A DNA stretch of 64,000 nt, taken from NCBI RefSeq assembly GCF_900111795.1, contig NZ_FOJQ01000004.1, positions 1-64,000 on the forward strand, read 5' to 3'. The translations under genes and the position numbers were made by a program. Positions 9,532 to 20,497 of this stretch are shown here, in pieces; the stretch's first letter is position 1, and each line of letters begins with the position of its first letter. The notes beneath the pieces are model-generated. The model did not search any database, was not told the origin of the DNA, and worked only from the letters and a program-made list of their open reading frames with translations. Origin of the DNA: Anoxybacillus pushchinoensis. Lineage in GTDB: Bacteria > Bacillota > Bacilli > Bacillales > Anoxybacillaceae.

Positions 9532-10635
9532 TTACACAACATGCGTTTCATAGTTCGTGTTCGCTTCTATGCAATGCTTTGCCCTCTGACGATCATCTTC
9601 CGTTTGGAAACTTAAACGAAGCACCCCGTAAATATCTTCACGCGTTTCAATAATGCGGATATTTGTAATGCTAATACGCTCTTTTGCTAAATAACCTGTA
9701 ATTTCAGAAATAACCCCCGGATAGTCTGGCACATCCACGTATAAATCGTAAAAAGAAGGGATCGCTCCTTTTGTACGCACAGGCAAGCCATCCCGGAACT
9801 GTTTTGCTTCATGAAAATATTGATAAAGACGCTCGCTATCACCGTCAGCAACGTACGTACGAATTTTTTTCATTTCTTCTAGCCAGCGATCAAACAATTG
9901 TAACAATTCTTCTTTATTATGTATGAAAATATCGCGCCACATTTCCGGATTGCTAGAAGCAATACGCGTAATGTCACGGAATCCTCCCGCGGCTAATCGA
10001 CTGACAAGCTCATCTTCTCGTTCGTACTGCTGTGCTTGATGTACGAGGCTTGCTGCAATGATGTGGGGAAAATGGCTAATGACTCCAGCAATTCGGTCAT
10101 GCTCTTTCGGTGTTAATGTAACAAAGTGAGCTTTCGTTCCCTCAAGCCACTGTTTTAATCGCGTAACGTCTTCTTCTTTCACATGTTTTGTTGGCGTTAA
10201 AATATAAAAGGCATTTTCAAACAAATGCGCACGCGCAGCCGCAACACCGCTCTTATGGGAGCCGGCCATCGGATGCCCACCGATAAACGCGATCCCTTTT
10301 TCTAATAGCGGCATCGCTTGCTCGACGATACGCTCTTTCGTGCTTCCTACATCTGTAACGATGACGTGAGGGCGTAAAGAAAGCTCGAGCAGTTCACAAA
10401 GCAATTGTTCTGTTTGGACAACCGGGGCGGCAAGCACGATTACATCCGCTTCTTGTGCCGCATGAGCAAACGACGGCACCGCTTCATCAATAACGCCGAG
10501 CGAGCGCGCTAAACGCAACGATTCGCTCGACACATCATATCCAAAAATCTTCACATCGTTATGGGCGCGCTTCATCGCAAGCGCGATTGAACCTCCGATT
10601 AAACCTAAACCAGCAATTAAAACGTTTCCCCGCAA
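9532..10635 (-). CDS. tyrA: Prephenate dehydrogenase with ACT domain
   Basis: Oxidises prephenate to 4-hydroxyphenylpyruvate for tyrosine. 367 residues: an N-terminal NAD-binding GLGLIGGS motif (about 9-16), the conserved [12 protein letters not shown] (about 130-141) and HIIAASL region, and a C-terminal ACT domain (about 295-367, starting DVPDYPGVI), which typically binds tyrosine for feedback. The start is TTG with AAGGGAG six bases upstream. It overlaps the end of hisC by 19 bases. Confidence 0.93.
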   Translation of the reverse strand: MRGNVLIAGLGLIGGSIALAMKRAHNDVKIFGYDVSSESLRLARSLGVIDEAVPSFAHAAQEADVIVLAAPVVQTEQLLCELLELSLRPHVIVTDVGSTKERIVEQAMPLLEKGIAFIGGHPMAGSHKSGVAAARAHLFENAFYILTPTKHVKEEDVTRLKQWLEGTKAHFVTLTPKEHDRIAGVISHFPHIIAASLVHQAQQYEREDELVSRLAAGGFRDITRIASSNPEMWRDIFIHNKEELLQLFDRWLEEMKKIRTYVADGDSERLYQYFHEAKQFRDGLPVRTKGAIPSFYDLYVDVPDYPGVISEITGYLAKERISITNIRIIETREDIYGVLRLSFQTEDDRQRAKHCIEANTNYETHVV

Positions 10636-11732
10636 AAACGCTCCCTTCTTTCTTTCAACATGTTCGTTAAAGCGTGAATAATGATTTCATTTTGTTCTGT
10701 CGACCCTACTGTTATGCGCACAGCTGTCGGAAAGCCAAGAGCGCATCCGGAGCGGACGATGATGCCACGCTGAAGCAAGTACGTAAACACTTCATCACCA
10801 CTAAAGCCAAAATCAATTAGGATGAAATTCCCTTCAGACTTGTAGTAACGCAAACCGTGTTGATCGCAAAAAGAATAAAATTGGTTTAATCCTTGTTTAT
10901 TTTTTTGGACACATTGCTGAATAAATGGTTGATCATTTAATGCTGCCAAGGCTGCGACTTGCGCAAGACGCGATGTATTAAATGGCTCGCGGGCTGGCTC
11001 GATCGCTCGTAAAACATGCTCGTGTGCCACGCCATATCCGATGCGAAGTGCCGCTAGTCCATACGCTTTCGAAAACGTGCGCAAAATCATTATATTTTCA
11101 TATTGTTGGAGTAAAGCGACCGTATTTGGGTAATCTTCCGCTTGCACGTACTCATAATACGCTTCATCAATAACAACAAGCACATGTTTCGGCACGTTGG
11201 CTAAAAACGAGCGCAAAGAAGCGTCATTCACATACGTACCTGTCGGATTGTTTGGACTACAAATCCAAACGACACGCGTATTGTCGTCGATCGCCTCAAG
11301 CATCGCTTCAAGATGATGATGTCCGTCTCGCAAAGGAATCTCGCGCACTTCTGCCCCTTCAATGATCGCATTATGGCGATATTGTGGAAACGTCGGTGTA
11401 GCCATGACTGTATTCATCCCTTTTTGCAAAAATGCACGACAAATGATTTGAACGACCTCATCTGAGCCGTTCCCGAAAATAAGTTGCTTTCCCTCGACTC
11501 CCAAATGGACAGCGAGCGCCTCACGCAGCGACCGACTATATCCGTCAGGATATAAAGCTAGATGATCTAGTTCACTAATGATCGCATCGTGAACAAGCGG
11601 TGAGCATCCGTATGGATTTTCATTTGATGCAAGCTTAATAACCGTTTCTAGTCCATATTCCCGTTTCACTTCTTCAATCGGTTTGCCCGGTTGGTACGGT
11701 TTTAGTTGTTGTAATTGTTGTTTCACTTTCAT
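10617..11732 (-). CDS. hisC: Histidinol-phosphate (aromatic) aminotransferase HisC
   Basis: A 371-residue fold-type I PLP enzyme. Visible features are the ASNENPYG substrate motif near residue 36, SPNNPTGT (about 159-166), and the PLP lysine in [12 protein letters not shown]. In Bacillus this gene sits in the aromatic operon because the enzyme also serves tyrosine and phenylalanine synthesis, which links histidine and aromatic pathways. It has its own ribosome site (AAGGTGGAG) inside the tail of trpA, which it overlaps by 59 bases. Confidence 0.93.
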   Translation of the reverse strand: MKVKQQLQQLKPYQPGKPIEEVKREYGLETVIKLASNENPYGCSPLVHDAIISELDHLALYPDGYSRSLREALAVHLGVEGKQLIFGNGSDEVVQIICRAFLQKGMNTVMATPTFPQYRHNAIIEGAEVREIPLRDGHHHLEAMLEAIDDNTRVVWICSPNNPTGTYVNDASLRSFLANVPKHVLVVIDEAYYEYVQAEDYPNTVALLQQYENIMILRTFSKAYGLAALRIGYGVAHEHVLRAIEPAREPFNTSRLAQVAALAALNDQPFIQQCVQKNKQGLNQFYSFCDQHGLRYYKSEGNFILIDFGFSGDEVFTYLLQRGIIVRSGCALGFPTAVRITVGSTEQNEIIIHALTNMLKERRERFCGETF

Positions 11733-12513
11733 TGTTCTCCACCTTCTTCAATGGTTCAATGAGCGCAGCAACATATTGCGAGAAAGCGGTGAGCGCACGT
11801 TGACGTGTATCGATATTGATTAATTCGTCTTGAAGCTGTTCGATTTTTTGTACGATCGCGCTCCCGATGACGATGCCATCGCATACATGTTGGAGTTGCT
11901 CCACTTGCTGGGCGTTCGAAATGCCGAATCCGACAACGACAGGGACGCGACTATATCGCTTTACTTGTTGTAAAAATTCGTGCAATTGCGTCGGCAATGA
12001 ATCCCGAATACCGGTTACTCCTAACGATGATACGCAATATAAAAACGATTTTGCTTGTGATGCAATCATTGCAATACGTTCATGCGACGTCGGGGCGACA
12101 AGTGAAATGTATGGGATGTCATATGCGTCACCTAACATTCTCATATGTTCGCTTTCTTCAAACGGCAAATCGGGAATAAGTACGCCGTTTGCGCCATTTT
12201 GTTGCGCTAAAGCAAAAAAGCGTTCTTCTCCTAATTGTAACACAGGATTATAATACGTAAAGACAATAATCGGAATTTTTACACCTTTTTTTCGCATGCG
12301 ACCGATGAGTTCAAGCGCTGTCGTCAACGTCATCCCCTGTTTTAACGCCCGGCTCGCCGCTCGCTGAATAATTGGTCCATCTGCAAGCGGATCAGAATAA
12401 GGAACGCCGAGTTCTAATATCGTCGCACCTGCTTGTTCAAGAGCAATCGCTAAATCAATCGTTACTTCTTCAGACGGGTCACCCGCAACGATAAACGGAA
12501 TAAAATGTTTCAT
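11674..12513 (-). CDS. trpA: Tryptophan synthase alpha subunit
   Basis: Cleaves indole-3-glycerol phosphate to indole, which is channelled to TrpB. TIM-barrel protein with catalytic Glu in [16 protein letters not shown] (about 35-50) and the phosphate loop GFGISN (about 209-214). At 279 residues it is about ten longer than usual for Bacillus: the last residues ([13 protein letters not shown] and on) are read out of frame through the start of hisC, suggesting loss of the ancestral stop. It overlaps trpB by ATGA. Confidence 0.95.
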   Translation of the reverse strand: MKHFIPFIVAGDPSEEVTIDLAIALEQAGATILELGVPYSDPLADGPIIQRAASRALKQGMTLTTALELIGRMRKKGVKIPIIVFTYYNPVLQLGEERFFALAQQNGANGVLIPDLPFEESEHMRMLGDAYDIPYISLVAPTSHERIAMIASQAKSFLYCVSSLGVTGIRDSLPTQLHEFLQQVKRYSRVPVVVGFGISNAQQVEQLQHVCDGIVIGSAIVQKIEQLQDELINIDTRQRALTAFSQYVAALIEPLKKVENNESETTITTTKTVPTGQTD

Positions 12514-13706
12514 CTCGGCTCACTCCCTTCTAAGTAGTTCATTACCGTTTGCACATCTTTATCGCCTCTTCCTGATAAACAAACGAGAATGACTTCATCC
12601 GATGAGCGAAGGGGAGCAATTTGAAACGCTTTGGCGAGCGCGTGCGCTGACTCGATGGCAGGGATGATCCCTTCCGCTTCCGCCGTCATTTGCAGCGCGT
12701 TGATCGCTTCTTCATCCGTTACACTTTCATAGCGGACACGACCGATTGTAGCTAAATATGCATGCTCCGGTCCGACGCCTGGGTAATCTAGCCCCGCTGA
12801 AATAGAGTACGGTTCCGTAATTTGACCGTGTTCATCTTGCAATACGTATGTGAGCGAGCCATGAATGACGCCTTTTGTCCCTTTCGTTATCGTTGCGGCA
12901 TGTTCAGTCGTATGCACTCCTTTTCCTGCTGCTTCGACGCCGATGCATTCGACGTCATCATCTAAAAACGGATGAAACATGCCGATTGCATTGCTGCCGC
13001 CGCCAACACATGCGATAATCACGTCTGGAAGCTTTCCTTCTACTTTCAACATTTGCTCGCGCGCTTCTTCGCCAATAATGCGTTGAAATTCGCGCACCAT
13101 CATCGGATACGGATGCGGACCCACAACAGATCCAATCATATAAAAATGGTCATCACAATGCTCGACCCAATAGCGAATCGCCTCATTTGTCGCATCTTTT
13201 AGCGTTCGATTGCCGCTTGTTACTGGAATGACTTGCGCGCCAAGCAATTTCATGCGAAAGACGTTTAATGCTTGCCGTTTTACGTCTTCTTCGCCCATAA
13301 ACACTTTACATTCCATGCCGAAACGAGCGGCAACGGTAGCCGCAGCTACGCCGTGCTGTCCTGCACCTGTTTCAGCGATAATTTTTCGTTTTCCCATTCG
13401 TTTTGCTAACAACGCTTGCCCGATCGCGTTGTTTATTTTATGGGCACCTGTATGGTTTAAGTCTTCACGTTTAAAGTACATTTTCGCCCCGCCTAATCGT
13501 TCTGTCAAGTTTTTTGCAAATGTTAAGGCGGTCGGACGACCTGAATATTCATACAAATGATGCATATATTCCGCATGGAACGAAGGATCAGCCAATGCTT
13601 CATGCAATTGGCGCTCTATATCAGCTAACGGACGCATTAATGTTTCTGGAACAAACTTTCCACCAAACATACCAAAGCGACCACGTTCATTTGGCAATGT
13701 CAACAT
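12510..13706 (-). CDS. trpB: Tryptophan synthase beta subunit
   Basis: PLP enzyme joining indole and serine. 398 residues; the Schiff-base lysine is in HTGAHKINN (about residue 85-93), the phosphate-binding [10 protein letters not shown] is near residue 233, and ETGAGQHG (about 108-115) forms the substrate loop. Start ATG with GAAGGTGA upstream, overlapping trpF by seven bases. Sequence looks intact and typical. Confidence 0.97.
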   Translation of the reverse strand: MLTLPNERGRFGMFGGKFVPETLMRPLADIERQLHEALADPSFHAEYMHHLYEYSGRPTALTFAKNLTERLGGAKMYFKREDLNHTGAHKINNAIGQALLAKRMGKRKIIAETGAGQHGVAAATVAARFGMECKVFMGEEDVKRQALNVFRMKLLGAQVIPVTSGNRTLKDATNEAIRYWVEHCDDHFYMIGSVVGPHPYPMMVREFQRIIGEEAREQMLKVEGKLPDVIIACVGGGSNAIGMFHPFLDDDVECIGVEAAGKGVHTTEHAATITKGTKGVIHGSLTYVLQDEHGQITEPYSISAGLDYPGVGPEHAYLATIGRVRYESVTDEEAINALQMTAEAEGIIPAIESAHALAKAFQIAPLRSSDEVILVCLSGRGDKDVQTVMNYLEGSEPR

Positions 13707-14335
13707 ATTTTCACCTTCTGTTCAATTTGTTTTATTTTTTGTTCACTTTTATGCTCGTTTTCTTCAATTCCGCTACTAATGTCTATACCAAACGGTTTAT
13801 AGACTAACAATTGCTCAACATTGTTCGGCGTAATGCCTCCAGCAATGAAGCATGGAACACCTTGGCGGGTCGCTTCTTCCATGTAATACGGAACAACGCT
13901 CCAATCAAACGAGATGCCTGTTCCGCCCCACGCTCCTTTCCGACCGCTATCAATAACAAAGCCGTCCGCGATTCCTTTCCAAGCACGCATATATGTCCAC
14001 GCCTCTGGGGCATGATGAATGACTTTCCAAACAGGAAGTTGAAACGTTTCTTTTAGTTGCTTTACCGTTTGCATCGTCTCCATTCCATGACATTGAATGA
14101 TCGATAAAGGAACGTGTTCAACAACAGACGCGACAGACACGATCGTTGGATGAACGAAAACGCCAACGATTTTTTTCTCGCCAATTTCAATGCCAGATAG
14201 CCATCGTCTCACATTTTCCGGTTCGACTTTCCGCTTGCTTTCAGCAAAAACAAACCCGATATAATCTGCTTGGCTTTTGGCAACACGTTGCACATCTTGC
14301 AACGAACGGTTGCCGCAATATTTTAAAACGGTCAT
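13700..14335 (-). CDS. trpF: Phosphoribosylanthranilate isomerase
   Basis: Amadori isomerase converting phosphoribosylanthranilate to CdRP. 211 residues, TIM barrel; the usual catalytic KYCGNRS (KxCGxxS) at the N-terminus and the [12 protein letters not shown] and [11 protein letters not shown] phosphate-binding motifs are present. It overlaps trpC by ATGA. Confidence 0.95.
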   Translation of the reverse strand: MTVLKYCGNRSLQDVQRVAKSQADYIGFVFAESKRKVEPENVRRWLSGIEIGEKKIVGVFVHPTIVSVASVVEHVPLSIIQCHGMETMQTVKQLKETFQLPVWKVIHHAPEAWTYMRAWKGIADGFVIDSGRKGAWGGTGISFDWSVVPYYMEEATRQGVPCFIAGGITPNNVEQLLVYKPFGIDISSGIEENEHKSEQKIKQIEQKVKIC

Positions 14336-15093
14336 ACATCTCGCTCCCCAAACAATTCATAAATAGCTGCACGAACATCTTGTTTTCTCATCAACGCTTC
14401 ACCGACGAGCATCGCATGAGCACCCGCTTGTTGTACTGTCCGAACATCATCGTACGTATGAATGCCACTCTCACTTACAATAATGCAATCCGGTAAAAGC
14501 GGAACAATTTGTTTTGTTACATGAAGCGACGTACGAAACGTCGTTAAATCGCGGTTATTAATGCCGATCGCTTTCGGCGTGAACCGCTTTAAAATGTTCT
14601 CTACCGTCTGAGGAGCGTGTACTTCCACTAAACATTGCAATCCTATTTCGTGCGCTTCTTCATATAATTCGTGTAAAAAAGACGAATCAAGCGCCTCACC
14701 GATGAGCAAAATCGCATCTGCACCAATCCGAACGCTTTCTACAAGCTGTTTGCGGTCGATAATAAAGTCTTTACGTAAAATTGGTATATGAATATGCTTT
14801 TTCACTTTCGTCACGTATGATCGATGTCCCTTAAAATATTGTTCATCTGTTAACACCGACACGGCGTCAGCGCCCGCCCGTTCGTACGCACACGCAATAT
14901 CCACGACGTTCATTTGTTGTCGAATAATTCCTTTCGATGGCGACGCTTTTTTCACTTCCGCAATCAGCCCTAAAAAGCGATGCGGCTTGGCTAAAGCGTC
15001 ATAAAATGAACGACGAGGAAGGTGTTCGCATACCTCTGGCAATTGTAATGATGACACTTCTTCCCTTTTTGTTTGCAAAATGTGTTCAAGCAT
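14332..15093 (-). CDS. trpC: Indole-3-glycerol phosphate synthase
   Basis: Ring-closing decarboxylase producing indole-3-glycerol phosphate. 253 residues with EVKKASPSKG (about 49-58), ILRKDFI and the loop INNRDLTTF, then SESGI near the phosphate site. The ATG at 15093 has GAGGTG six bases upstream; a GTG at 15102 overlaps that site. Eight-base overlap with trpD. Confidence 0.95.
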   Translation of the reverse strand: MLEHILQTKREEVSSLQLPEVCEHLPRRSFYDALAKPHRFLGLIAEVKKASPSKGIIRQQMNVVDIACAYERAGADAVSVLTDEQYFKGHRSYVTKVKKHIHIPILRKDFIIDRKQLVESVRIGADAILLIGEALDSSFLHELYEEAHEIGLQCLVEVHAPQTVENILKRFTPKAIGINNRDLTTFRTSLHVTKQIVPLLPDCIIVSESGIHTYDDVRTVQQAGAHAMLVGEALMRKQDVRAAIYELFGERDV

Positions 15094-16096
15094 ACATTTC
15101 ACCTCTCAAACGTTGTAAGTACGCATGCGCGCAACCTGTTTCAATAGCGCGTTTCGCCACGTTCACTCCATTTGCAATGTCGGGTGCTACACCGGCAACA
15201 TACAAAGCAACACCTGCATTGAGCAAAACAACATTTGTTGCACTTTCGTTCGCACAATTTGCAAACACACGTTCAATGAGTTGGGCACTCTCGCTTACGC
15301 TACCGACGCATATGTCAGATAAGCAACCGCGAGATAACCCGACATCTTCAGGAACAATAACGCGTTGCGACAGCTGTCCATTTTTCAACTCAATTAACAA
15401 TGTTTCTGAAGCAACGCTACATTCATCTAAACCGTCACTGCTTGTGACAAACACTGTATGTTCTGTTCCGATTCGTTGCAGCGCTTCAGCCATTTTTAAC
15501 GCATCTTTTGCATGATGCACTCCGATCACCTGTCTTGTTGGCTGAGCAGGATTAACAAGTGGACCGAGCAAATTAAACACGGTGCGCATTTTTAAACTTT
15601 GGCGAACAGGAGCTACATGTTTCATAGCCTCGTGGAAAAATGGAGCGAATAAAAAAACGAGACGATAGTTTTGCAACGCTTGTTTTGCCTCTTCCTCTGT
15701 TTTTGGCATCGGGATGCGAAAATGTTCAATCACATTGGCGCTCCCGCTCGCAGAAGAAACAGCGCGGTTGCCATGCTTCGCCACCGCAACGCCAAGCGAG
15801 GCGATAAGCAAAGCGACAGCTGTCGAAATGTTAAACGTTCCTTTGCCATCTCCTCCTGTTCCGCACGTATCGATTACCGGTTCATCAAAAGAAACGGTGT
15901 GCATGCGTTGACGCATCGCTCGAATAAATCCGACAAGCTCATCGACCGTTTCACCGCGAAAACGCAACAAAGCTAGCAAAGCAGCTACTTGTCTTTCATC
16001 CGCTTCTCCGCTCATCATTACGTGCATCGCTTCATACGCTTCTCGTTCCGTCAACGTTTGTTGAGAAGCACATTTATGCAACAACTGTTCAAACAC
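15086..16096 (-). CDS. trpD: Anthranilate phosphoribosyltransferase
   Basis: Transfers phosphoribosyl from PRPP to anthranilate. 336 residues with the PRPP motif DTCGTGGDG (about 80-88), NISTAVA, KHGNRAVSS and the NLLGPLVNP hinge. The start is GTG at 16096, with GAGGAGGGGAGCAAC before it; the longer ATG reading from 16120 has no ribosome site and lies in trpE. Eight-base overlap with trpE. Confidence 0.95.
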   Translation of the reverse strand: MFEQLLHKCASQQTLTEREAYEAMHVMMSGEADERQVAALLALLRFRGETVDELVGFIRAMRQRMHTVSFDEPVIDTCGTGGDGKGTFNISTAVALLIASLGVAVAKHGNRAVSSASGSANVIEHFRIPMPKTEEEAKQALQNYRLVFLFAPFFHEAMKHVAPVRQSLKMRTVFNLLGPLVNPAQPTRQVIGVHHAKDALKMAEALQRIGTEHTVFVTSSDGLDECSVASETLLIELKNGQLSQRVIVPEDVGLSRGCLSDICVGSVSESAQLIERVFANCANESATNVVLLNAGVALYVAGVAPDIANGVNVAKRAIETGCAHAYLQRLRGEMYA

Positions 16097-17594
16097 GTTG
16101 CTCCCCTCCTCGAAATACACGTTCTGCTAGTTGAATCGCGTGAATTAAGGCGCTCGCCTTATTGCGCGTTTCTTTCCATTCCAACGCAGGCAGCGAGTCG
16201 GCAACAACTCCCGCCCCCGCTTGTACGTATGCTACCCCTTGTTTTAATACGGCCGTACGAATGGCAATACATGAGTCAATGTTGCCATCAAAGCCGATAT
16301 ATGCAATGGCGCCTGCATAAACGTTGCGCGCTGTCGGCTCTAGTTCTTGAATGATTTGCATCGCCCGAATTTTCGGTGCTCCGCTAACCGTTCCAGCAGG
16401 AAAAGCAGCGGTCAACGCATCAAGCGGATGAACATCATCCCGAAGCGTCCCTTTCACTTTAGAAATGAGATGCATGACGTGCGAAAATTTCCCAATTTGC
16501 ATAAATTGCGTGGTGCGTACCGTCCCATACATAGCGACGCGCCCAATATCGTTGCGAGCTAAATCGACAAGCATATAATGTTCTGCCCGCTCTTTCGGAT
16601 CATGAAGCAAATCATGCATGAGGGCCTCATCTTCTTGTTCATTTTTCCCGCGTCGACGCGTGCCTGCGATCGGATCGATTTCAAGTTCCCGATTCCGCAC
16701 TTGAATGAGCTTTTCTGGAGAGCTACCGATGATTTGTTCTTCACCAAACTTTAAATAAAATAAGTAAGGTGATGGATTTAATAAACGCAACAAACGATAT
16801 AGTTCAAGTCCGTCAATCGACGTTTCAATAGCAAACCGTTGTGATAAAACGACTTGAAAAACATCCCCGCTTGCAATGTATGATTGAATGCGCTCAACCG
16901 CTTCGTAAAACGTTTTTTTATTCATATTTGAGCGCACACGATCAAACGAGACAGGGATATGTCGGTCGAACATCATATGCGCCTGTTCATCACAACCGTG
17001 AACCATTTTGCGCGCCAACTTATCGATTTTTTGACAAGCAGCTTCGTATTTTTGAATGCACGTTTGCTCATCGTCTTTCTCGGTTAGCCGAACATAATGA
17101 ATGAGCAGCAATTCCTTTTTTACATGATCGAAAGCAAATAGTGTCTCACAAACGGCAAAATGGATGATTTTCATTTGTAAATCGTTATAGGTATGATACG
17201 GAACTTTCTCAATAGAAGAAATAAAATCGTAGCTTATATAACCGACAGCTCCCCCACGAAACGGAACGTCCAGTGCCAACGGCTGAACGTTTACATGTTG
17301 TTGCATAAACGCGAACGCTTCTTTCATCGTCGATGTGCATGTAAGTGTGCGCTGCTGTTCTTTAACAAAAAACCGCTTTCCATCATCGCTTTCAATCGAT
17401 ATGAATGGCTGAATACCGATAAACGAATAGCGCGACCAAGGAGACATGTCATCTCCACTTTCAAGCAAAAACGCTGCCTCATCACGTAAAGCCGTAAATA
17501 GTTGAATTGGCTGAAACGTGTCGGCAAAAAATCGCCTCACAATCGGAATCGTTCGAAATTGGGAAGCTGCCTGTAAAAATGCAGTTATATTCAT
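16089..17594 (-). CDS. trpE: Anthranilate synthase component I
   Basis: Converts chorismate to anthranilate using ammonia from a glutamine amidotransferase subunit. 501 residues. The N-terminal feedback region contains LLES (about residue 44), and the C-terminal chorismate-binding domain holds PSPYLFYL, DPIAGTRRRG, NDIGRV and GTVSGAPKIRAM. No trpG lies in the operon, as in B. subtilis, where a shared amidotransferase (pabA) is encoded in the folate operon. Expression is expected to be controlled by the TRAP leader immediately upstream. Start ATG with GAAAGGAG. Confidence 0.96.
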   Translation of the reverse strand: MNITAFLQAASQFRTIPIVRRFFADTFQPIQLFTALRDEAAFLLESGDDMSPWSRYSFIGIQPFISIESDDGKRFFVKEQQRTLTCTSTMKEAFAFMQQHVNVQPLALDVPFRGGAVGYISYDFISSIEKVPYHTYNDLQMKIIHFAVCETLFAFDHVKKELLLIHYVRLTEKDDEQTCIQKYEAACQKIDKLARKMVHGCDEQAHMMFDRHIPVSFDRVRSNMNKKTFYEAVERIQSYIASGDVFQVVLSQRFAIETSIDGLELYRLLRLLNPSPYLFYLKFGEEQIIGSSPEKLIQVRNRELEIDPIAGTRRRGKNEQEDEALMHDLLHDPKERAEHYMLVDLARNDIGRVAMYGTVRTTQFMQIGKFSHVMHLISKVKGTLRDDVHPLDALTAAFPAGTVSGAPKIRAMQIIQELEPTARNVYAGAIAYIGFDGNIDSCIAIRTAVLKQGVAYVQAGAGVVADSLPALEWKETRNKASALIHAIQLAERVFRGGEQRV

Positions 17595-17645
17595 GATCGT
17601 TCTCCTTTCTTGGAGAATGAACATGAGGGGAAACAAAGAGGAAAC

Positions 17646-17676
17646 AAAAAAGCCTAAAGACGGGCAGTCCTTAGGC
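17646..17676 (-). terminator. trp operon attenuator (intrinsic terminator)
   Basis: Minus strand GCCTAAGGAC, loop TGCCC, GTCTTTAGGC, then TTTTTTG: a ten-base stem with one wobble and a T run, between the TRAP site and trpE. It should form when TRAP holds the upstream RNA. A competing antiterminator could not be drawn with confidence by eye. Confidence 0.88.
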
Positions 17677-17694
17677 GTACGTCACGTAACGATC

Positions 17695-17749
17695 CTCTGC
17701 TCCGCTCTCACTCATTCTCTACTCAACTCTTACTCTACTCAACTAACTT
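17695..17749 (-). promoter_or_regulatory. TRAP-binding site in the trp leader
   Basis: On the RNA-like strand one TAG and nine GAG triplets follow one another with two- or three-base spacers (triplets at 17743, 17738, 17733, 17727, 17722, 17717, 17711, 17705, 17700 and 17695, lower coordinate given). An AAG at 17747 may act as the eleventh. Eleven-subunit TRAP binds exactly this kind of repeat; mtrB is in the same window. Confidence 0.93.
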
Positions 17750-17756
17750 ACAAATC

Positions 17757-17786
17757 ATCATATTATATTTCTGACTTTTTTGTCAA
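17757..17786 (-). promoter_or_regulatory. trp operon promoter within the end of aroH
   Basis: Minus strand TTGACA (17781-17786), 18-base spacer, TATGAT (17757-17762). It overlaps the last codons of aroH and would start transcription near 17750, at the first TRAP triplet. Confidence 0.75.
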
Positions 17787-18143
17787 CTGTAAATCTGGTC
17801 GAAGCTGGATTGCATCGCGCAAATATACATGTTGAATGTCTTGCTGTGCCCGCTTCGTATGTACGGTCATCATGACGCGAATACATTTCGGCAATGCTTG
17901 TGGCACGTTAATTTCGCGCATGCACATGACGGGGACGTACGTCCAACCGTCAAGATGACGCATCGCTTTGGCGGGAAAGGTAGCGTTTAAATCATCGGTC
18001 ATTGAAATCAACACGGATACGACATCTTCTGCACGAACATCATTTTGGCGTACCATTTCTACTAACAAACGTTCCGTTTCTGCTATAATTTCTTGCTCGT
18101 CATTATCGCTCACCGTCGTTGCTCCGCGAATCGCTCGAATCAA
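17763..18143 (-). CDS. aroH: Chorismate mutase, AroH type
   Basis: Monofunctional trimeric chorismate mutase of the B. subtilis type, converting chorismate to prephenate. 126 residues; begins [10 protein letters not shown] and contains the conserved [12 protein letters not shown] and [10 protein letters not shown] segments (active-site Arg and Glu region). The start is TTG at 18143: GGGGAGG precedes it, alignment with the family fits, and it makes a TTGA overlap with the aroB stop. Its last codons also hold the trp promoter. Confidence 0.93.
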   Translation of the reverse strand: MIRAIRGATTVSDNDEQEIIAETERLLVEMVRQNDVRAEDVVSVLISMTDDLNATFPAKAMRHLDGWTYVPVMCMREINVPQALPKCIRVMMTVHTKRAQQDIQHVYLRDAIQLRPDLQLTKKSEI

Positions 18144-19240
18144 CCTTGCCTCCCCCCTTCTTCGACAAACGCATATAGCCATTGCAATAATTCGTCATCA
18201 CTTATGCGCTCGACGCATACAGTCCCGATCTCTTTCATTAGCACCATGCGCACCGTTTGCTCTTTTGATTTTTTATCTTTTTTCATTTTTGCAAGTAGAC
18301 GTTCAGGCGATACGTGTGATGGGAGCGATGTCGGAAAACCGTAACGGTGAAATAACGCCCGGAACGACGAATAAAAAAGCGGTTGCTTGTAAAAACGTTC
18401 ACTCACAAAAATCGCAAATAGCATGCCGAGCGCGACCGCATCTCCGTGCGTCATCACCCCATAACCGAGCTCGCTCTCTAACGCATGGCCGAGCGTGTGG
18501 CCGAAGTTTAAGTGCGCGCGAACGCCGTGCTCTTTTTCATCTTGTGCGACAACGGCCGCTTTAATTTCAATTCCTTTTTGGATAGCGTATTGTAGTCGGT
18601 CGCCACGCAAATCTGCTAGCTTTTGTATGTTCGCTTGTAACCAACCGAAAAAAGCGCGATCGTATATTAAAGCGTGTTTAATAATTTCTGCAAAACCCGA
18701 CCGCATTTCCCGTTCTGGTAGTGTATAAAGCAAGGAAATGTCATAGATGACGAGTTCAGGCTGATAAAAAGCACCAATCATATTTTTTCCAAGTGGATGG
18801 TTAATCGCTGTTTTTCCACCCACAGCACTATCATGTGCGAGCAATGTCGTCGGCACTTGGACGAACCGAATGCCGCGCATATACGTTGCTGCAACAAAAC
18901 CAGCTAAGTCTCCGACGACCCCTCCACCAAAGGCAACGATTAACGAATCACGGTCTAAATTGTTCGTTAACGCAGCGGTATGGCACGCATAAAATTGTTC
19001 GAATGACTTCGCTTCTTCCCCGCTTGGAATAATATGTGTATACACTCGATCGTACGTTTGACGAAGCGCATGCTGCACATCGGATAAATAAAGCGAAGCG
19101 ACCGTTTCGTCTGCAACGACAAGCACAGCTGTAACATGTGGACAGACACGATCGATCATACGATCAATCATGTGCAACAGTTCATTTCCAATGACAACGT
19201 CGTATCGTTTCGACGGCGTAGCGATATGAATGCGTTTCAT
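18140..19240 (-). CDS. aroB: 3-dehydroquinate synthase
   Basis: NAD- and metal-dependent cyclisation of DAHP, second step of the shikimate pathway. 366 residues; SGEEAKSFE (about 72-80), the NAD loop [16 protein letters not shown] (about 104-119), [16 protein letters not shown] and the metal histidine in [12 protein letters not shown] and [11 protein letters not shown] are all present. It is three bases from aroC and overlaps aroH by four. Confidence 0.97.
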   Translation of the reverse strand: MKRIHIATPSKRYDVVIGNELLHMIDRMIDRVCPHVTAVLVVADETVASLYLSDVQHALRQTYDRVYTHIIPSGEEAKSFEQFYACHTAALTNNLDRDSLIVAFGGGVVGDLAGFVAATYMRGIRFVQVPTTLLAHDSAVGGKTAINHPLGKNMIGAFYQPELVIYDISLLYTLPEREMRSGFAEIIKHALIYDRAFFGWLQANIQKLADLRGDRLQYAIQKGIEIKAAVVAQDEKEHGVRAHLNFGHTLGHALESELGYGVMTHGDAVALGMLFAIFVSERFYKQPLFYSSFRALFHRYGFPTSLPSHVSPERLLAKMKKDKKSKEQTVRMVLMKEIGTVCVERISDDELLQWLYAFVEEGGRQG

Positions 19241-19242
19241 CG

Positions 19243-20412
19243 TTAAAACTCCTTTGCATACCGACGCATATGTTCAACATTTTCAATAATAAGATCAAGA
19301 CGATCTTGTCCGAATTGTTCGACAATCGCATTTGCAATTTCCCACGCCACAACCGCTTCAGCGACGACGCTCGCTGCCGGAACAGCACAACTATCCGAAC
19401 GTTCAATGCTTGCTGCAAACGGTTCTTTCGTTTCAATGTCGACGCTCATGAGCGGCTTATATAACGTCGGGATCGGCTTCATCACCCCGCGCACAACAAT
19501 CGGCATTCCCGTTGTCATTCCACCTTCAAATCCGCCAAGTCGATTCGTTTTACGCGTATATCCTGTTTCTGGACTCCATACAATTTCATCGTGCACGTCA
19601 CTTCCGAAACGGCGTGCCGCTTCAAAGCCGATACCAAATTCAACCCCTTTAAACGCATTAATACTGACAACAGCAGCGGCAATTTTTGCGTCTAACTTTC
19701 GATCGTAATGAACGTAGCTTCCGACACCCGCAGGAACACCTTCAACGATCACTTCAACGACTCCGCCAATCGAGTCACCTTTTTCTTTCGCTTCGTCAAT
19801 GGCTGCCATCATCTTTTTCTCCGCTTCCGCGTCAAAACAACGGACAGGAGATTGCTCTGTCACTTGCTGCAATTGTTCAAGCGATGTATACGCCGTATGT
19901 TCCGCTTTTATCCCTCCAATTTCAACGACATGGCTTGCGACGCGAATGCCCAACTCCGATAAAATGCGTTTCGCTACCGCTCCAGCTGCCACGCGCACGG
20001 TCGTTTCACGCGCAGAAGAGCGCTCTAGCACGTTGCGCATATCGCGATGACCATATTTAATCGCCCCGTTTAAATCCGCATGTCCTGGACGTGGACGTGT
20101 CACCTTTCGCTTGACTTCCTCTGTTTCATCGCTGAGCGGCTCAACGCCCATAATGTTTATCCAATGTTTCCAATCGCGGTTTTCCACAACGAGTGTAATT
20201 GGGGAACCGAGCGTTTTTCCGTGACGAACACCGCTTAAAATTTTCACTTCGTCCTTTTCAATTTGCATTCGTCGTCCGCGACCATATCCTTTTTGACGGC
20301 GCGCCAAGTCTTCATTAATATGCTCTGCTAAAAGCGTCAATCCTGCTGGAACACCTTCAATAATTGTTGTTAATTGTGGACCGTGTGATTCACCTGCCGT
20401 TAAGTACCGCAA
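19243..20412 (-). CDS. aroC: Chorismate synthase
   Basis: FMN-dependent last step of the shikimate pathway (aroF in B. subtilis). 389 residues; begins [11 protein letters not shown] and carries [27 protein letters not shown] and SDVHD motifs of the family. The TTG at 20412 is the likely start since AAGGGAGAG lies just before it and the family protein begins at [11 protein letters not shown]; an in-frame TTG at 20430 overlaps the ribosome site. First gene of the supra-operon. Confidence 0.96.
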   Translation of the reverse strand: MRYLTAGESHGPQLTTIIEGVPAGLTLLAEHINEDLARRQKGYGRGRRMQIEKDEVKILSGVRHGKTLGSPITLVVENRDWKHWINIMGVEPLSDETEEVKRKVTRPRPGHADLNGAIKYGHRDMRNVLERSSARETTVRVAAGAVAKRILSELGIRVASHVVEIGGIKAEHTAYTSLEQLQQVTEQSPVRCFDAEAEKKMMAAIDEAKEKGDSIGGVVEVIVEGVPAGVGSYVHYDRKLDAKIAAAVVSINAFKGVEFGIGFEAARRFGSDVHDEIVWSPETGYTRKTNRLGGFEGGMTTGMPIVVRGVMKPIPTLYKPLMSVDIETKEPFAASIERSDSCAVPAASVVAEAVVAWEIANAIVEQFGQDRLDLIIENVEHMRRYAKEF

Positions 20413-20452
20413 TGTTCTCTCTCCCTTCAACTCTTTAAAGCGATTATGTATG

Positions 20453-20481
20453 AATATAGCACATTTTTCTCACCGACGTAA
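20453..20481 (-). promoter_or_regulatory. Candidate promoter of the aroC-led supra-operon
   Basis: Minus strand TTACGT (20476-20481), 17-base spacer, TATATT (20453-20458), about 40 bases before aroC. The -35 box is weak. Confidence 0.5.
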
Positions 20482-20497
20482 CCCCTGAATTGCACAG

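Noticed and set aside
16089-17594. Missing trpG as a defect of the trp operon
   Set aside because: In B. subtilis-type genomes the shared amidotransferase is encoded with the folate genes, so absence here is normal.
17762-17786. TTGACA with TATAAT at 17762-17767 as the trp promoter
   Set aside because: The spacer is only 13 bases; TATGAT at 17757-17762 gives 18 and fits better.
13514-19464. Many plus-strand open frames opposite the aro/trp genes
   Set aside because: They are frame shadows of highly conserved minus-strand genes, without ribosome sites or recognisable domains.
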